Shown here: in pieces, positions 52,083 through 60,766 of the stretch
How positions within the stretch are numbered: position 1 is the stretch's first letter
Layout: each line of letters begins with the position of its first letter
From: Cribrihabitans marinus
GTDB taxonomy: Bacteria; Pseudomonadota; Alphaproteobacteria; Rhodobacterales; Rhodobacteraceae
Assembly (NCBI RefSeq): GCF_900109035.1
Contig: NZ_FNYD01000007.1
Coordinates: 186,001-250,000, forward strand
DNA length: 64,000 nucleotides
Direction: 5' to 3'
Made by a program: the position numbers and the translations under genes
Notes under the pieces: model-generated
Database searches by the model: none
What the model saw: the letters and a program-made list of their open reading frames with translations, nothing else
Told to the model about the DNA's origin: nothing

Positions 52083-52936
52083 CACGCATCGCAAGCTATG
52101 TTTCGGGCGGGCAGGCCTTCTATGGCGCGGTGGCCGAGGGAGGGATGATCGCGCTTTCGCCCGCCTTTCATCAATGGCCGACCCTGCGCGAGGTGATCGA
52201 GGCGGGCGCGCTCTATGACCTGGCGGTGGCCGCGCGTGACAAGCCGGTCAGCCATCCCGACGGCAGTTTCGACTACACGATCCCGATCCCCGTCCCGGAA
52301 AAGATCATCTGTGTCGGCGTGAACTTCCCCGACCGCAATGCCGAGTACCGGGACGGGCAGGACGCGCCGCCCAACCCCTCGCTCTTCATCCGCTTCCCGC
52401 GCAGCTTCACCGGCCACGGCCAGCCGCTGATCCGGCCGCCCGAGACGCCGCAGCTGGATTACGAGGGCGAGATCGCCGTGGTGATCGGCAAGCTGGGCCG
52501 GCGCATTTCCGAGGACGCCGCCCATGACCACATCGCCGCCGTCACGCTCTGCAACGAGGGCACGCTGCGCGACTGGGTGCGGCATGCCAAATTCAACGTC
52601 ACCCAGGGCAAGAACTGGGACCGATCGGGCGCGATGGGGCCGTATCTGGTGCCATTCACGGCAGCGGCGCAGCTCGACGACATTCGCCTGACGACGACAG
52701 TGAACGGCGAGCTGCGGCAGGACGACCGCACCTCGCGCATGATCTTTCCGATCCGGCGGCAGATCGCCTATATCTCGACCTTCACCACGCTGGTGCCCGG
52801 CGACATCATCGTCACCGGCACACCCACCGGCGCGGGCGCCCGTTTCGATCCGCCGCGGTTTTTGCAACCGGGCGACGAGATTGTGGTCGAGGCCGAGGGC
52901 ATTGGCCAACTGGTCAACACGGTGGCCGACGAATGA
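52079..52936 (+). CDS. hpaG: Fumarylacetoacetate-hydrolase-family protein (HpaG-type decarboxylase/isomerase)
   Basis: 285 residues from GTG 52079 (GGGAGG upstream), overlapping the decarboxylase stop (GTGA). FAH fold: PEKIICVGVNFPDRNAEYRD, DYEGEIAVVIG (metal-binding E-x-E), VPGDIIVTGTPTGAGARFDP. In E. coli HpaG is a two-domain protein of about 430 residues; here only one FAH domain is present. It should decarboxylate 5-oxopent-3-ene-1,2,5-tricarboxylate. Confidence 0.85.
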   Translation: MTRIASYVSGGQAFYGAVAEGGMIALSPAFHQWPTLREVIEAGALYDLAVAARDKPVSHPDGSFDYTIPIPVPEKIICVGVNFPDRNAEYRDGQDAPPNPSLFIRFPRSFTGHGQPLIRPPETPQLDYEGEIAVVIGKLGRRISEDAAHDHIAAVTLCNEGTLRDWVRHAKFNVTQGKNWDRSGAMGPYLVPFTAAAQLDDIRLTTTVNGELRQDDRTSRMIFPIRRQIAYISTFTTLVPGDIIVTGTPTGAGARFDPPRFLQPGDEIVVEAEGIGQLVNTVADE

Positions 52937-53733
52937 CGCCGGAGCAGCACGAGGCGGCCGCCGAGGCGTTGCACCGGGCCGAAGCCACGGGCCAGCAATG
53001 CCGGCTGCTGTCCCTGCAATATCCCGGCATGACATTGGACGACGCCTATGCGGTGCAGGCGGCCCTGGTGGCGCGCAAGCTGGCCGAGGGGCGGCGGCGG
53101 ATCGGCTGGAAGATCGGGCTGACCAGCCGGGCAATGCAGGACGCGCTGGGCATCGACACGCCCGACAGCGGCGTGCTGCTGGACGACATGGCCTTCGCCT
53201 CGGGCGCCACGGTGCCGGCGGGCCGTTTCATCCAGCCACGGGTAGAGGCCGAGATCGCCTTTGTCATGCGCGCGCCCCTGGCGGGGGCCGACTGCACCCG
53301 CAAGGACGTGCTGGCGGCCACCGGGCATGTCGCCCCGGCGCTGGAAATCCTCGACACCCGGATTCTGCGCGCGGATCCCGACACCGGGCAGGCGCGCATC
53401 GTTACCGACACGATCAGCGACAATGCCGCCAATGCCGGCGTGGTTCTGGGGGCCGCGCGCCACGCGCCCGACGCCTTCGACCTGCGCTGGGTCGGAGCCA
53501 TCGTCACCTGCGGCGGCACCGTCGAGGAGACCGGCCTCGGCGCGGGTGTGCTGAACGATCCCGTCACCTCGGTCCTGTGGCTGGCGCGGCGTCTGGCCGA
53601 ATACGGGCAGGCGATCGAGGCCGGCGACATCGTCCTGTCCGGCTCGTTCATCCGCCCGATCGAGGCACCGCCGGGCACTGCCATCACCGCCGATTTCGGG
53701 CCCTTCGGCTCGGTCGCCGTCCAGTTCACCTGA
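52933..53733 (+). CDS. hpaH: 2-oxo-hept-4-ene-1,7-dioate hydratase
   Basis: 266 residues of the MhpD/HpaH family, related in fold to FAH enzymes. IGWKIGLTSRAMQDALGI, GRFIQPRVEAEIAFV (metal-binding glutamates) and VLSGSFIRPI are typical. It hydrates 2-oxohept-4-enedioate to the 4-hydroxy acid that HpaI cleaves. Overlaps hpaG by 4 nt (ATGA). Confidence 0.92.
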   Translation: MTPEQHEAAAEALHRAEATGQQCRLLSLQYPGMTLDDAYAVQAALVARKLAEGRRRIGWKIGLTSRAMQDALGIDTPDSGVLLDDMAFASGATVPAGRFIQPRVEAEIAFVMRAPLAGADCTRKDVLAATGHVAPALEILDTRILRADPDTGQARIVTDTISDNAANAGVVLGAARHAPDAFDLRWVGAIVTCGGTVEETGLGAGVLNDPVTSVLWLARRLAEYGQAIEAGDIVLSGSFIRPIEAPPGTAITADFGPFGSVAVQFT

Positions 53734-53743
53734 GAGGTTCCCC

Positions 53744-54523
53744 ATGCCCCCACCCACAAACCGTTTCAAACAGGCCCTGACCGAGGGCAAGCGCCAGATC
53801 GGCTGCTGGCTGAGCTTTGCCGACCCCACCGCCGCCGAGGTGATGGGCACCGCCGGGTTCGACTGGCTGGTGATCGACGGCGAGCATGCGGCCAACGACA
53901 TCCGGTCGATCCGCGACCAGCTGATGGCGCTGGAAGCGTCGCCCTCGCATCCGGTGGTGCGGGTTCCCATCGGCGAGACCTGGATCATCAAGCAGGTGCT
54001 GGACGCCGGCGCGCAGACCGTGCTGGTGCCGATGGTGGACAGCGCCGAGCAGGCGCGCGAGCTCGTGCGCGCCTGCCGGTACCCGCCCTTCGGCACACGT
54101 GGCGTGGGGGCGGCGGCGGCCCGGGCCACCGGCTTCGGTGCGATCCCCGATTACGTGGCCACCGCAGATGACCAGATCTGCCTGCTGGTGCAGGTCGAAA
54201 GCCGCAAGGGCATCGACGCGCTGGACGAGATCCTGGAGATCGAGGGCATCGACGGGGTGTTCATCGGCCCCGCCGACCTGTCCACCGACATGGGCCTCAA
54301 GGGCGACAGCGCCGATGCTGCCGTCCAGGCGGTGATTGCCGATGCCCTGTCGCGCATCCGCGCGGCGGGCAAGGCGCCGGGCGTTCTGGGGCTGAACGAT
54401 GCGGCAACGCAGGGCTACCTGGACATGGGCGCGCAGTTCCTTGCCGTGGGGATCGACCTGCTGATCCTGGCGCGCAACGCCCGCGCCCTGTCCGAGAAAT
54501 GGATCAGGGCGCAGCCGACTTGA
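53744..54523 (+). CDS. hpaI: 4-hydroxy-2-oxoheptanedioate aldolase
   Basis: 259 residues, class II HpcH/HpaI aldolase. DWLVIDGEHAAND (catalytic His region), VQVESRKGIDALDEIL (metal-binding Glu) and GVFIGPADLSTDMG (Asp ligand) are visible. It splits 4-hydroxy-2-oxoheptanedioate into pyruvate and succinic semialdehyde. Last gene of the operon; its 3' end overlaps the convergent DUF3095 gene by 20 nt. Transport genes (hpaX) and a hydroxylase (hpaBC) are absent. Confidence 0.93.
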   Translation: MPPPTNRFKQALTEGKRQIGCWLSFADPTAAEVMGTAGFDWLVIDGEHAANDIRSIRDQLMALEASPSHPVVRVPIGETWIIKQVLDAGAQTVLVPMVDSAEQARELVRACRYPPFGTRGVGAAAARATGFGAIPDYVATADDQICLLVQVESRKGIDALDEILEIEGIDGVFIGPADLSTDMGLKGDSADAAVQAVIADALSRIRAAGKAPGVLGLNDAATQGYLDMGAQFLAVGIDLLILARNARALSEKWIRAQPT

Positions 54524-55661
54524 GCTGCGCGGCGGCGCGCGCATAGCCGCCCGCCGCCCCGTCGATCAGGTGCACATGGTCATCCTGCGTGACCGAGGGC
54601 ACGAAACAGGTGATCATCGCCTCGTCCTGCTCGAACAGGCCGAACTGCACGGTTCCGTCGGCGTCGGCGCGTTCGAGAACCTCGGTGATTTCCGCGACCG
54701 AACCGGAATCGCAGTCCAGCGTCATCTTCAGCCCGTCGTCGAACTTGCGGAAATCGGCATTGCTGCTGACGGTCTTGGCGTAATGCACCGGATCGAAACC
54801 GCCCGCCTTCAGCCCGGTCTTGAAGAAGACCCAGGCGATCAGGTTCTCGACCAGCAACTGCACCTTGCGCCAGGCCAGCGACGACTTGCCCCGCGAGACA
54901 TGTGCCTCGAGCTCCAGCCCCGGCGGCGGCCAACGTACGCCGGACCCCTGCGGCGGCAGGGGATGACCGCCCCGGTCCAGCCGTTCCGCCACCGCGACGA
55001 TCCGGTCGGCCACCTCGGCATAGGCCTGCAGCGACGCACCCGGCGCAGGCTGCAGTACCAGCGACAGGATCACGCCGTTGCGCGAACGCGCGTTGTTCCA
55101 GCGGCAGGAGAGGCCCGTGAGGTCCGGCACCGATCCCGGCGCGGCAAGGGGCACGGCAAAACGCCCGGCCTTCATCTCGGCCTCGGACCAGGTCACGCCG
55201 CCACCGGCGAACATGGCATAGTCGAGCCCCGGCGCGGCCTGGTATCGGGCCACGCGCACATCCAGGCCTGCCGCCCGGATATCCGCCACCGGCACCTGCG
55301 CGGCCCGCAGGGTGACGCCGAATTCCTCCTGCGCCCAGCGCGCCATGATCCCAAGCACCTGCCGGGACGACTCGGCACGTTCCGGCCCGCAGGCAAAGAC
55401 CGCTCCGTCGCCACCGAACACGAAGGGCAGGCCAGCCCGCCCATCCGCGTTGATCTGCGACGAGATCACCGCGGCGCCGATCACGTTGACCATCTTGTAC
55501 CGCCCCTCGGCGATCAGCTCGGTCGAGCCCACGATGTCGGCGGCGCCGATCACCCAGCCATCGGGCAAGGGCACATAGCTTCCGTCGCGGGTCAGCGCGG
55601 CAAATGAGGCGATGCGCGGCAGCGACTCGTAAAAGCCGGCGTGCTCGGTATCATCGGACAT
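54504..55661 (-). CDS. DUF3095 protein with nucleotidyl-cyclase-like motifs
   Basis: 385 residues matching DUF3095 overall. Near residue 40 it reads VIGAADIVGSTELI, close to the metal-binding D-I-x-G-(F/S)-T motif of class III adenylate/guanylate cyclases, and about 40 residues later PFVFGGDGAVFA resembles the second metal/turn motif. The C-terminal half (LLVENLIAWVFFKTGLKAGGF) is specific to the family. No membrane segment. Cyclase activity is not established for this family; the motif reading is mine. Confidence 0.85.
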   Translation of the reverse strand: MSDDTEHAGFYESLPRIASFAALTRDGSYVPLPDGWVIGAADIVGSTELIAEGRYKMVNVIGAAVISSQINADGRAGLPFVFGGDGAVFACGPERAESSRQVLGIMARWAQEEFGVTLRAAQVPVADIRAAGLDVRVARYQAAPGLDYAMFAGGGVTWSEAEMKAGRFAVPLAAPGSVPDLTGLSCRWNNARSRNGVILSLVLQPAPGASLQAYAEVADRIVAVAERLDRGGHPLPPQGSGVRWPPPGLELEAHVSRGKSSLAWRKVQLLVENLIAWVFFKTGLKAGGFDPVHYAKTVSSNADFRKFDDGLKMTLDCDSGSVAEITEVLERADADGTVQFGLFEQDEAMITCFVPSVTQDDHVHLIDGAAGGYARAAAQLKSAAP

Positions 55662-55778
55662 GCGGCGGGCGGCCTTTCGAAATGCGGGTGCGTCCGCAGC
55701 ATGTGCGCCATCCGCGCCTTGCGTCAAGCCGCCGGTCATGCAACGCAGCAGACGGGCAAAGATCCGGGGGACCCGCCA

Positions 55779-56813
55779 ATGCAGGACGTGCGCGTCATCG
55801 CTCCGAACCTCAAGCGCCGCTTGTCGGGCGTCACCGCCACCATCGCGCGGCTGGTGCCCCTGCAGGCGCAGTGGATCGATATCGCCGCCACGGGCCCGGG
55901 CCTGCCCCGGGACATTCCGCATATCCCGCTCGCCGGGTTGCCTTTCCTGTCACGCGGGCCGCTGCGTGTCTGGCATGCGCGCCGCAACACCGAGATGCTG
56001 CTGGGGCTGATCCTGCGCCACGTGTTCCGGCTCAGGCTCAAGCTTCTGTTCACCAGCGCCTCGCAGCGCAGCCACAGCGGTTACACCAAGCGGCTGATCT
56101 CGCGGATGGACGCGGTAGTCGCCACCTCGCGCAAGACCGCCGGCTATCTCGACCGCGACGCCGATGTCATCATGCACGGCATCGACCTGCAGGGTTTCAC
56201 GCCGCCCGAGGACAAGCCCACCCTGCGCCGTCAGCTGGACCTGCCCGAGGGGCTTCTGCTGGGCTGCTACGGGCGGATCCGCCACCAGAAGGGCACCGAC
56301 GCCTTCGTAGAGGCGATGATCGGCCTGTGCGAAAGCCGCCCGGACGTGAGCGGCATCGTGATGGGACGAGCCACCGACAGCCACTCGGCCTTTCTCGAAG
56401 GGCTCAAGGCGCGGGTGGACGAGGCCGGGATGGGCAAACGCATCCTGTTCCGGCCCGAGGTCACGGTGGATCGCATCGCCGACTGGTACCGGGTGCTCGA
56501 CCTCTTCGTCGCGCCGCAGCGGTGGGAGGGGTTCGGCCTCACCCCGCTCGAGGCGATGGCCTGCGGCGTGCCGGTGCTGGCCACCGATGTGGGGGCGTTT
56601 TCGGAAATCGTCACCAGCCCCGAGCTGGGCCGCGTGGTTCCGCCCGATGACATCCCCGCCCTGACCCGTGCCGCGCAGGAAATGCTGGCGGATGCCGACG
56701 CGCTGGCGCGTGCATCGCAGGCCGTGCGCGCCCATGTCGAGGCGCATTTCGACATCGAGGGCGAGGCGCAGGCCCTGGTGGCGCTCTATCGCCGGCTGCT
56801 GGACGAAAGCTGA
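55779..56813 (+). CDS. GT4-family glycosyltransferase
   Basis: 344 residues, GT-B fold. LLGCYGRIRHQKGTDAFVEA is the donor-site segment and APQRWEGFGLTPLEAMACGVPVLATD the E-x7-E motif of retaining GT4 enzymes. Related proteins in roseobacters sit in lipopolysaccharide or capsule loci; here it is isolated. No signal peptide or membrane anchor. The ATG at 55779 lies 118 nt from the divergent DUF3095 start. Confidence 0.92.
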   Translation: MQDVRVIAPNLKRRLSGVTATIARLVPLQAQWIDIAATGPGLPRDIPHIPLAGLPFLSRGPLRVWHARRNTEMLLGLILRHVFRLRLKLLFTSASQRSHSGYTKRLISRMDAVVATSRKTAGYLDRDADVIMHGIDLQGFTPPEDKPTLRRQLDLPEGLLLGCYGRIRHQKGTDAFVEAMIGLCESRPDVSGIVMGRATDSHSAFLEGLKARVDEAGMGKRILFRPEVTVDRIADWYRVLDLFVAPQRWEGFGLTPLEAMACGVPVLATDVGAFSEIVTSPELGRVVPPDDIPALTRAAQEMLADADALARASQAVRAHVEAHFDIEGEAQALVALYRRLLDES

Positions 56814-56912
56814 CGCCGATACCCGCAGCGCCCTGGCGGTGCCTGCGCTTACCCCTTTAATCCCGGCGCAATGGCGGCTATAGACGCGCGGCCTCAACAT
56901 TGGAGTCGAGAC

Positions 56913-57935
56913 ATGGGTTATCGCGTCGTCATCGCAGGCGCCACGGGCAACGTGGGCCGCGAAATGCTGAACATCCTGGCCGAACGCCAGTTCCCGGTGG
57001 ATGAGATCGCCGTCCTGGCAAGCCGCAGGTCGCTGGGCACCGAGGTAAGCTTTGGCGACAAGACCCTGACCACGCAGGATCTGGACGCCTTCGATTTCAC
57101 CGGCTGGGACATGGCGCTTTTCGCCATCGGCTCGGACGCCACCAAGAAATACGCGCCCAAGGCCGCCGCCGCCGGCTGCGTGGTGATCGACAACAGCTCG
57201 CTCTACCGCTACGACGCCGACGTGCCGCTGATCGTGCCCGAGGTGAACCCGCAGGCGATCCACGGCTATGACAAGAAGAACATCATCGCCAACCCGAACT
57301 GCTCGACCGCACAGATGGTCGTGGCGCTGAAGCCGCTGCATGACCGCGCCCGGATCAAGCGCGTGGTGGTCTCGACCTACCAGTCGGTCTCGGGCTCGGG
57401 CAAGGAGGGGATCGACGAGCTCTGGGACCAGACCAAGTCGATCTACAATCCTACCGACGACAAGCCGGCCAAGAAGTTCACCAAGCAGATCGCCTTCAAC
57501 GTGATCCCGCATATCGACGTGTTCATGGACAGCGGCGACACCAAGGAGGAATGGAAGATGGTCGCCGAGACCAAGAAGATCGTCGATCCGTCGATCAAGG
57601 TCACCGCGACCTGCGTCCGGGTGCCGGTCTTTGTCGGCCATTCCGAAGCGGTGAACATCGAGACCGAGGATTTCCTGGACGAGGACGAGGCGCGCGACAT
57701 CCTGCGCGAGGCGCCCGGCATCATGGTGATCGACAAGCGCGAGGACGGCGGATACGTCACGCCGGTCGAATGCGTCGGCGATTTCGCCACTTTCGTCAGC
57801 CGCATCCGCCAGGATTCGACCATCGACAACGGCCTGAACCTGTGGTGCGTGAGCGACAACCTGCGCAAGGGCGCGGCGCTGAACGCGGTGCAGATCGCCG
57901 AGTTGCTGGGCCGCGAGGTTCTCAAGAAAGGTTGA
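56913..57935 (+). CDS. asd: Aspartate-semialdehyde dehydrogenase
   Basis: 340 residues. NADP-binding GATGNVG near the N terminus; the active-site cysteine is in NPNCSTAQM; TYQSVSGSGKEGIDEL and CVRVPVFVGHSEAV complete the signature. It reduces aspartyl phosphate to the semialdehyde shared by lysine, methionine and threonine synthesis. Monocistronic, followed by a G+C hairpin. Confidence 0.97.
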   Translation: MGYRVVIAGATGNVGREMLNILAERQFPVDEIAVLASRRSLGTEVSFGDKTLTTQDLDAFDFTGWDMALFAIGSDATKKYAPKAAAAGCVVIDNSSLYRYDADVPLIVPEVNPQAIHGYDKKNIIANPNCSTAQMVVALKPLHDRARIKRVVVSTYQSVSGSGKEGIDELWDQTKSIYNPTDDKPAKKFTKQIAFNVIPHIDVFMDSGDTKEEWKMVAETKKIVDPSIKVTATCVRVPVFVGHSEAVNIETEDFLDEDEARDILREAPGIMVIDKREDGGYVTPVECVGDFATFVSRIRQDSTIDNGLNLWCVSDNLRKGAALNAVQIAELLGREVLKKG

Positions 57936-57952
57936 CCGCCAAGGTCCCGCCG

Positions 57953-57983
57953 CCGGCCCGGAGCCACGCGCATTCCGGGCCGG
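57953..57983 (+). terminator. Possible terminator hairpin after asd
   Basis: Stem CCGGCCCGGA/TCCGGGCCGG with an 11-nt loop, 18 nt after the asd stop. No U-tract follows directly, so termination strength is uncertain. Confidence 0.45.
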
Positions 57984-58068
57984 GGCCAATGCCCGCCCCT
58001 GCCCTGAGCTTGCTTTTGTGCGGCCCGCTTGCAACGCTGGCCGGAACAACAGCCAAGGCAGGTGCATC

Positions 58069-59700
58069 ATGCGCAACCCCATCCTCGCGATTGCCTTACT
58101 GGCGCTGCAACCGGCCTATGCCGAGACCATCGCCGTCTCCAGCCGCGTCACCGAAGTGACGATGCACCCCGACAGTGCCGCCATCTTGCGGCGCGCCGAG
58201 GTGTCCTTGCCCGCCGGCCGTCACCGGCTGGTGCTGCAGGGCGTGCCCGCCTCGGCGGTTTCCGAAAGCCTGCGGGTCGAGGTGGAGGGCGCGCGTCAGA
58301 CCGGTACGTTGCTGCGCCAGGATCGGGTCCCGCCCCGCGATGCGGATACGCCCGAGATCGACGCCGCACGCCAGCGCATAGAAGAGATCGAAGACCGGAT
58401 CCGCGGCGTCGAGGATGATGCCCGCAGGGCCCGGCTGGCCGGCAGCGCAGCCGAGGCGTCCCTGACATTCCTGCGCGGGCTTGGCGAGAACGAGGGCCTG
58501 GCCGAGGCCGGCCCCGACACGCTGCGAGACATCGCCCGGATGATCCGCGACGAGGCCGGAGCGGCCGGGGCGGCGGCGCTGGATGCCGAGATCGCGGCGC
58601 GGCGGATCGAGGACCAGCTGAGCGACCTGCGCGACGAACTGAAGGCCGCGCAGCAGGCCCTTGCCGCGCTCACGGTCGAGGATGAGGACCGCCTGTTCAT
58701 CGCAATCGAGGTCGACGCGCCAGAGGCGGCCGATGCCACCGTCACCTTGCGCTATCTCGTGCGCGGCGCAACCTATTGGACACCGGCCTATGACCTTCGG
58801 CTTGCCACTGGCGATGCGCCGTCGCTGACGCTGGAGCGGAGCGCGCTGGTGCGGCAGACCACCGGCGAGAACTGGACCGACGTGGCGCTGCACCTGTCGA
58901 CTCTGGCCCCGGTCGGGCGGGCGGAGCCGAACGCATTGTTGCCCCTGCGCCTGCGGATCGGCCCACCCGAGGCCCCGGTGCGTCAGAGTCGGAGCCAGCC
59001 CGAATCCGACGGCCTCGCCTCACTGGTCGCCCCTGCGCTGGAGGCGCCCGCGCCGCCCCCACCGCTCTGGAAGGTCGCCGAGGGCCCGGGCGTCACCTAC
59101 AGCTACGCCGTGCCGGTTTCGATCGCGTCCAGTGCCGACCTGCTGCGGCTGCGGCTCGACAGCCTGTCGCAACCGGCGCAGGAACGCGCCCTGGCGGTGC
59201 CCTTCCACGATCAGACCGCGTTTCACATGGCGCGTGTCGAGGACGGCTGGGGCGAGGAGCTTCTGCCCAGCCAATACGCCGCGCGCTATGTCGACGGGGT
59301 TCTGGTCGGCACGAGCGGGTTTCCCGGACTGGCCGCCGGCCAGGAGGCCGAGTTCGGCTTCGGCCCGATCGACGGGCTGCGCATCAAGCGCGACGTCCTG
59401 GACCAGAGCGAGGGCGACCGCGGCCTGATCAACCGCTCGAGCGAGCGGAACGAACGGGTCGAGATCGAGGTCGAGAACCTGACCGGGCGGGACTGGCCGC
59501 TGCGCGTGCTCGACCGTGTGCCCTATTCCGAGCAGGAAGACCTGGAAATCTGGTGGACCGCGTCGCCGCGGCCCGACGAAGATGATGTCGACAAGCAGCG
59601 CGGGATCCTGGCCTGGGACTTTGATCTGGGTACGGGCGACACGCGGACGATCCGCATCGACACCACCCTGACTTGGCCCGAGGGCATGGTTCTGCGCTGA
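58069..59700 (+). CDS. Secreted DUF4139-family protein
   Basis: 543 residues. Signal peptide MRNPILAIALLALQPAYA, then a DUF4140-like N-terminal segment (SSRVTEVTMHPDSAAILRR), a coiled coil about residues 105-205 (IDAARQRIEEIEDRIRGVED), and a DUF4139 beta-rich C-terminal half (LRYLVRGATYWTPAYDLRL). Such proteins are sometimes called mucoidy-inhibitor MuiA-like. Periplasmic; function unknown. In the C terminus DRVPYSEQEDLEI is family-typical. Confidence 0.88.
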   Translation: MRNPILAIALLALQPAYAETIAVSSRVTEVTMHPDSAAILRRAEVSLPAGRHRLVLQGVPASAVSESLRVEVEGARQTGTLLRQDRVPPRDADTPEIDAARQRIEEIEDRIRGVEDDARRARLAGSAAEASLTFLRGLGENEGLAEAGPDTLRDIARMIRDEAGAAGAAALDAEIAARRIEDQLSDLRDELKAAQQALAALTVEDEDRLFIAIEVDAPEAADATVTLRYLVRGATYWTPAYDLRLATGDAPSLTLERSALVRQTTGENWTDVALHLSTLAPVGRAEPNALLPLRLRIGPPEAPVRQSRSQPESDGLASLVAPALEAPAPPPPLWKVAEGPGVTYSYAVPVSIASSADLLRLRLDSLSQPAQERALAVPFHDQTAFHMARVEDGWGEELLPSQYAARYVDGVLVGTSGFPGLAAGQEAEFGFGPIDGLRIKRDVLDQSEGDRGLINRSSERNERVEIEVENLTGRDWPLRVLDRVPYSEQEDLEIWWTASPRPDEDDVDKQRGILAWDFDLGTGDTRTIRIDTTLTWPEGMVLR

Positions 59701-59995
59701 CCGATCCGGCCCGCCGCGGTAACACGAGGCGCGCGAATCGCACCCTGGAAAACTGCAACTGTGAGGCGAAGTCGCCGCCCGTTTCGAATCAGTTAAAACC
59801 CACATCAAATCCTGTGTTTCGCAGGTCGAAAAAATCGGGCCGACCGCCGGCAATAATGCGTCACACAGTAGACAATCATTTGTCAGAATTGTGATTTGCC
59901 GCTTTTCAGCCTCAAGAATGATCAATTCCCGCCTCAATCTGAGCCAAACCTTAACGGTGTTCGCAAACCGCATACTCAGGGAAAGGAGGCAGCGA
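59701..59995. other. A/T-rich region upstream of three tiny genes
   Basis: 295 bp, markedly richer in A+T than its surroundings between about 59790 and 59970. It must carry the promoter of the small-gene cluster; TTGTCA (near 59881) with a T-rich element 17 bp on is a weak candidate. An in-frame extension of the first tiny gene runs through it but lacks a ribosome-binding site. No dyad of note. Confidence 0.45.
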
Positions 59996-60157
59996 ATGAC
60001 CACCAGTTCGCTTTCTCTCGATACCGGCAAAGTTGTGTCGGCTCCCGCTCCGGGAAACCCGGTGACGAAAACCGGCGCAACGCGGCGCCTGCCATCGCTC
60101 GCCTGTTCCGACCTGGACAGGATGTTCGAGCAGGCACAGAGCCGCGGCACCGGCTGA
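59996..60157 (+). CDS. Tiny protein 1 of a three-gene cluster (53 aa)
   Basis: 53 residues, MTTSSLSLDTGKVVSAPAPG at the N terminus and a short charged helix LACSDLDRMFEQAQSRGTG at the end. It starts at an ATG with an ideal AAAGGAGG 7 nt upstream, the best evidence that it is translated. No family recognised, no signal peptide or membrane segment. Followed 98 nt on by a second tiny gene. Confidence 0.6.
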   Translation: MTTSSLSLDTGKVVSAPAPGNPVTKTGATRRLPSLACSDLDRMFEQAQSRGTG

Positions 60158-60255
60158 CACATGCGGCGGCGCGGTTCCTGCCAGGGCCCGCCAAGACCGT
60201 GACGACGAAGCAAGACGCGGGCCAAGACCGCCCGGCACAAACAAAGGGGATGACC

Positions 60256-60435
60256 ATGACCAGTATTCTGACATTCACACCGGGCACTCAGACCCGCCGC
60301 GCACCGGCCCCCAGGGCGATGACGCAGAACGTCGTTTCCATGGACGACTGGCGCAATGCCCCGCACCCGATCCGCACGCCGCACGGTGTCTTCTTCGTCA
60401 CCAACGTCTGGGGGTCGTCCGGCGACGCCGCCTGA
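60256..60435 (+). CDS. Tiny protein 2 of a three-gene cluster (59 aa)
   Basis: 59 residues, starting MTSILTFTPGTQTRRAPAPR, with a likely folded C-terminal part (VVSMDDWRNAPHPIR then GVFFVTNVWGSSGD). AAAGGGG precedes; ATG 60256 gives better spacing than ATG 60250. No family recognised. 48 nt separate it from the third tiny gene. Confidence 0.6.
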   Translation: MTSILTFTPGTQTRRAPAPRAMTQNVVSMDDWRNAPHPIRTPHGVFFVTNVWGSSGDAA

Positions 60436-60483
60436 AACCCCTCTCTTTCGCCCTCACACCAATCCGAATCCAGGAGAACCAAA

Positions 60484-60675
60484 ATGACCATCTCGCTCGC
60501 CGCCCAAGCCCGCAGCAACCGCCTCGCCGCACTGGCGCATCTGCGCACACTCCGCGAAAACGAAGGAGAAGGCGGCACCATCTGCGATCTGGCCGCCGCG
60601 CGCTCCAGCCGCAAGCCCACGCCGGTCTTCTTCTCGCGCCGCATGCAGGCAGAGCCGGAGCGGATGGCGGCCTGA
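60484..60675 (+). CDS. Tiny protein 3 of a three-gene cluster (63 aa)
   Basis: 63 residues, MTISLAAQARSNRLAALAHL followed by a charged helix and FFSRRMQAEPERMAA. Predicted mostly helical and basic. CCAGGAGAACC lies just before the ATG. No family recognised. A strong 13-bp hairpin follows at 60722. Confidence 0.62.
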   Translation: MTISLAAQARSNRLAALAHLRTLRENEGEGGTICDLAAARSSRKPTPVFFSRRMQAEPERMAA

Positions 60676-60721
60676 CCTCCGCGACAGCACCCGACAATCC
60701 GGCCACTCACACAGCCGAAAC

Positions 60722-60752
60722 CGAAGGGGCAAGCCAGGCGCTTGCCCCTTCG
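60722..60752. terminator. Hairpin between tiny-gene cluster and carbonic anhydrase
   Basis: Perfect 13-bp stem CGAAGGGGCAAGC/GCTTGCCCCTTCG with a 5-nt loop, between convergent units. There is no U-tract on either side, so it may work with Rho or protect 3' ends. Confidence 0.65.
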
Positions 60753-60766
60753 CCGTGAAAGGCGGT

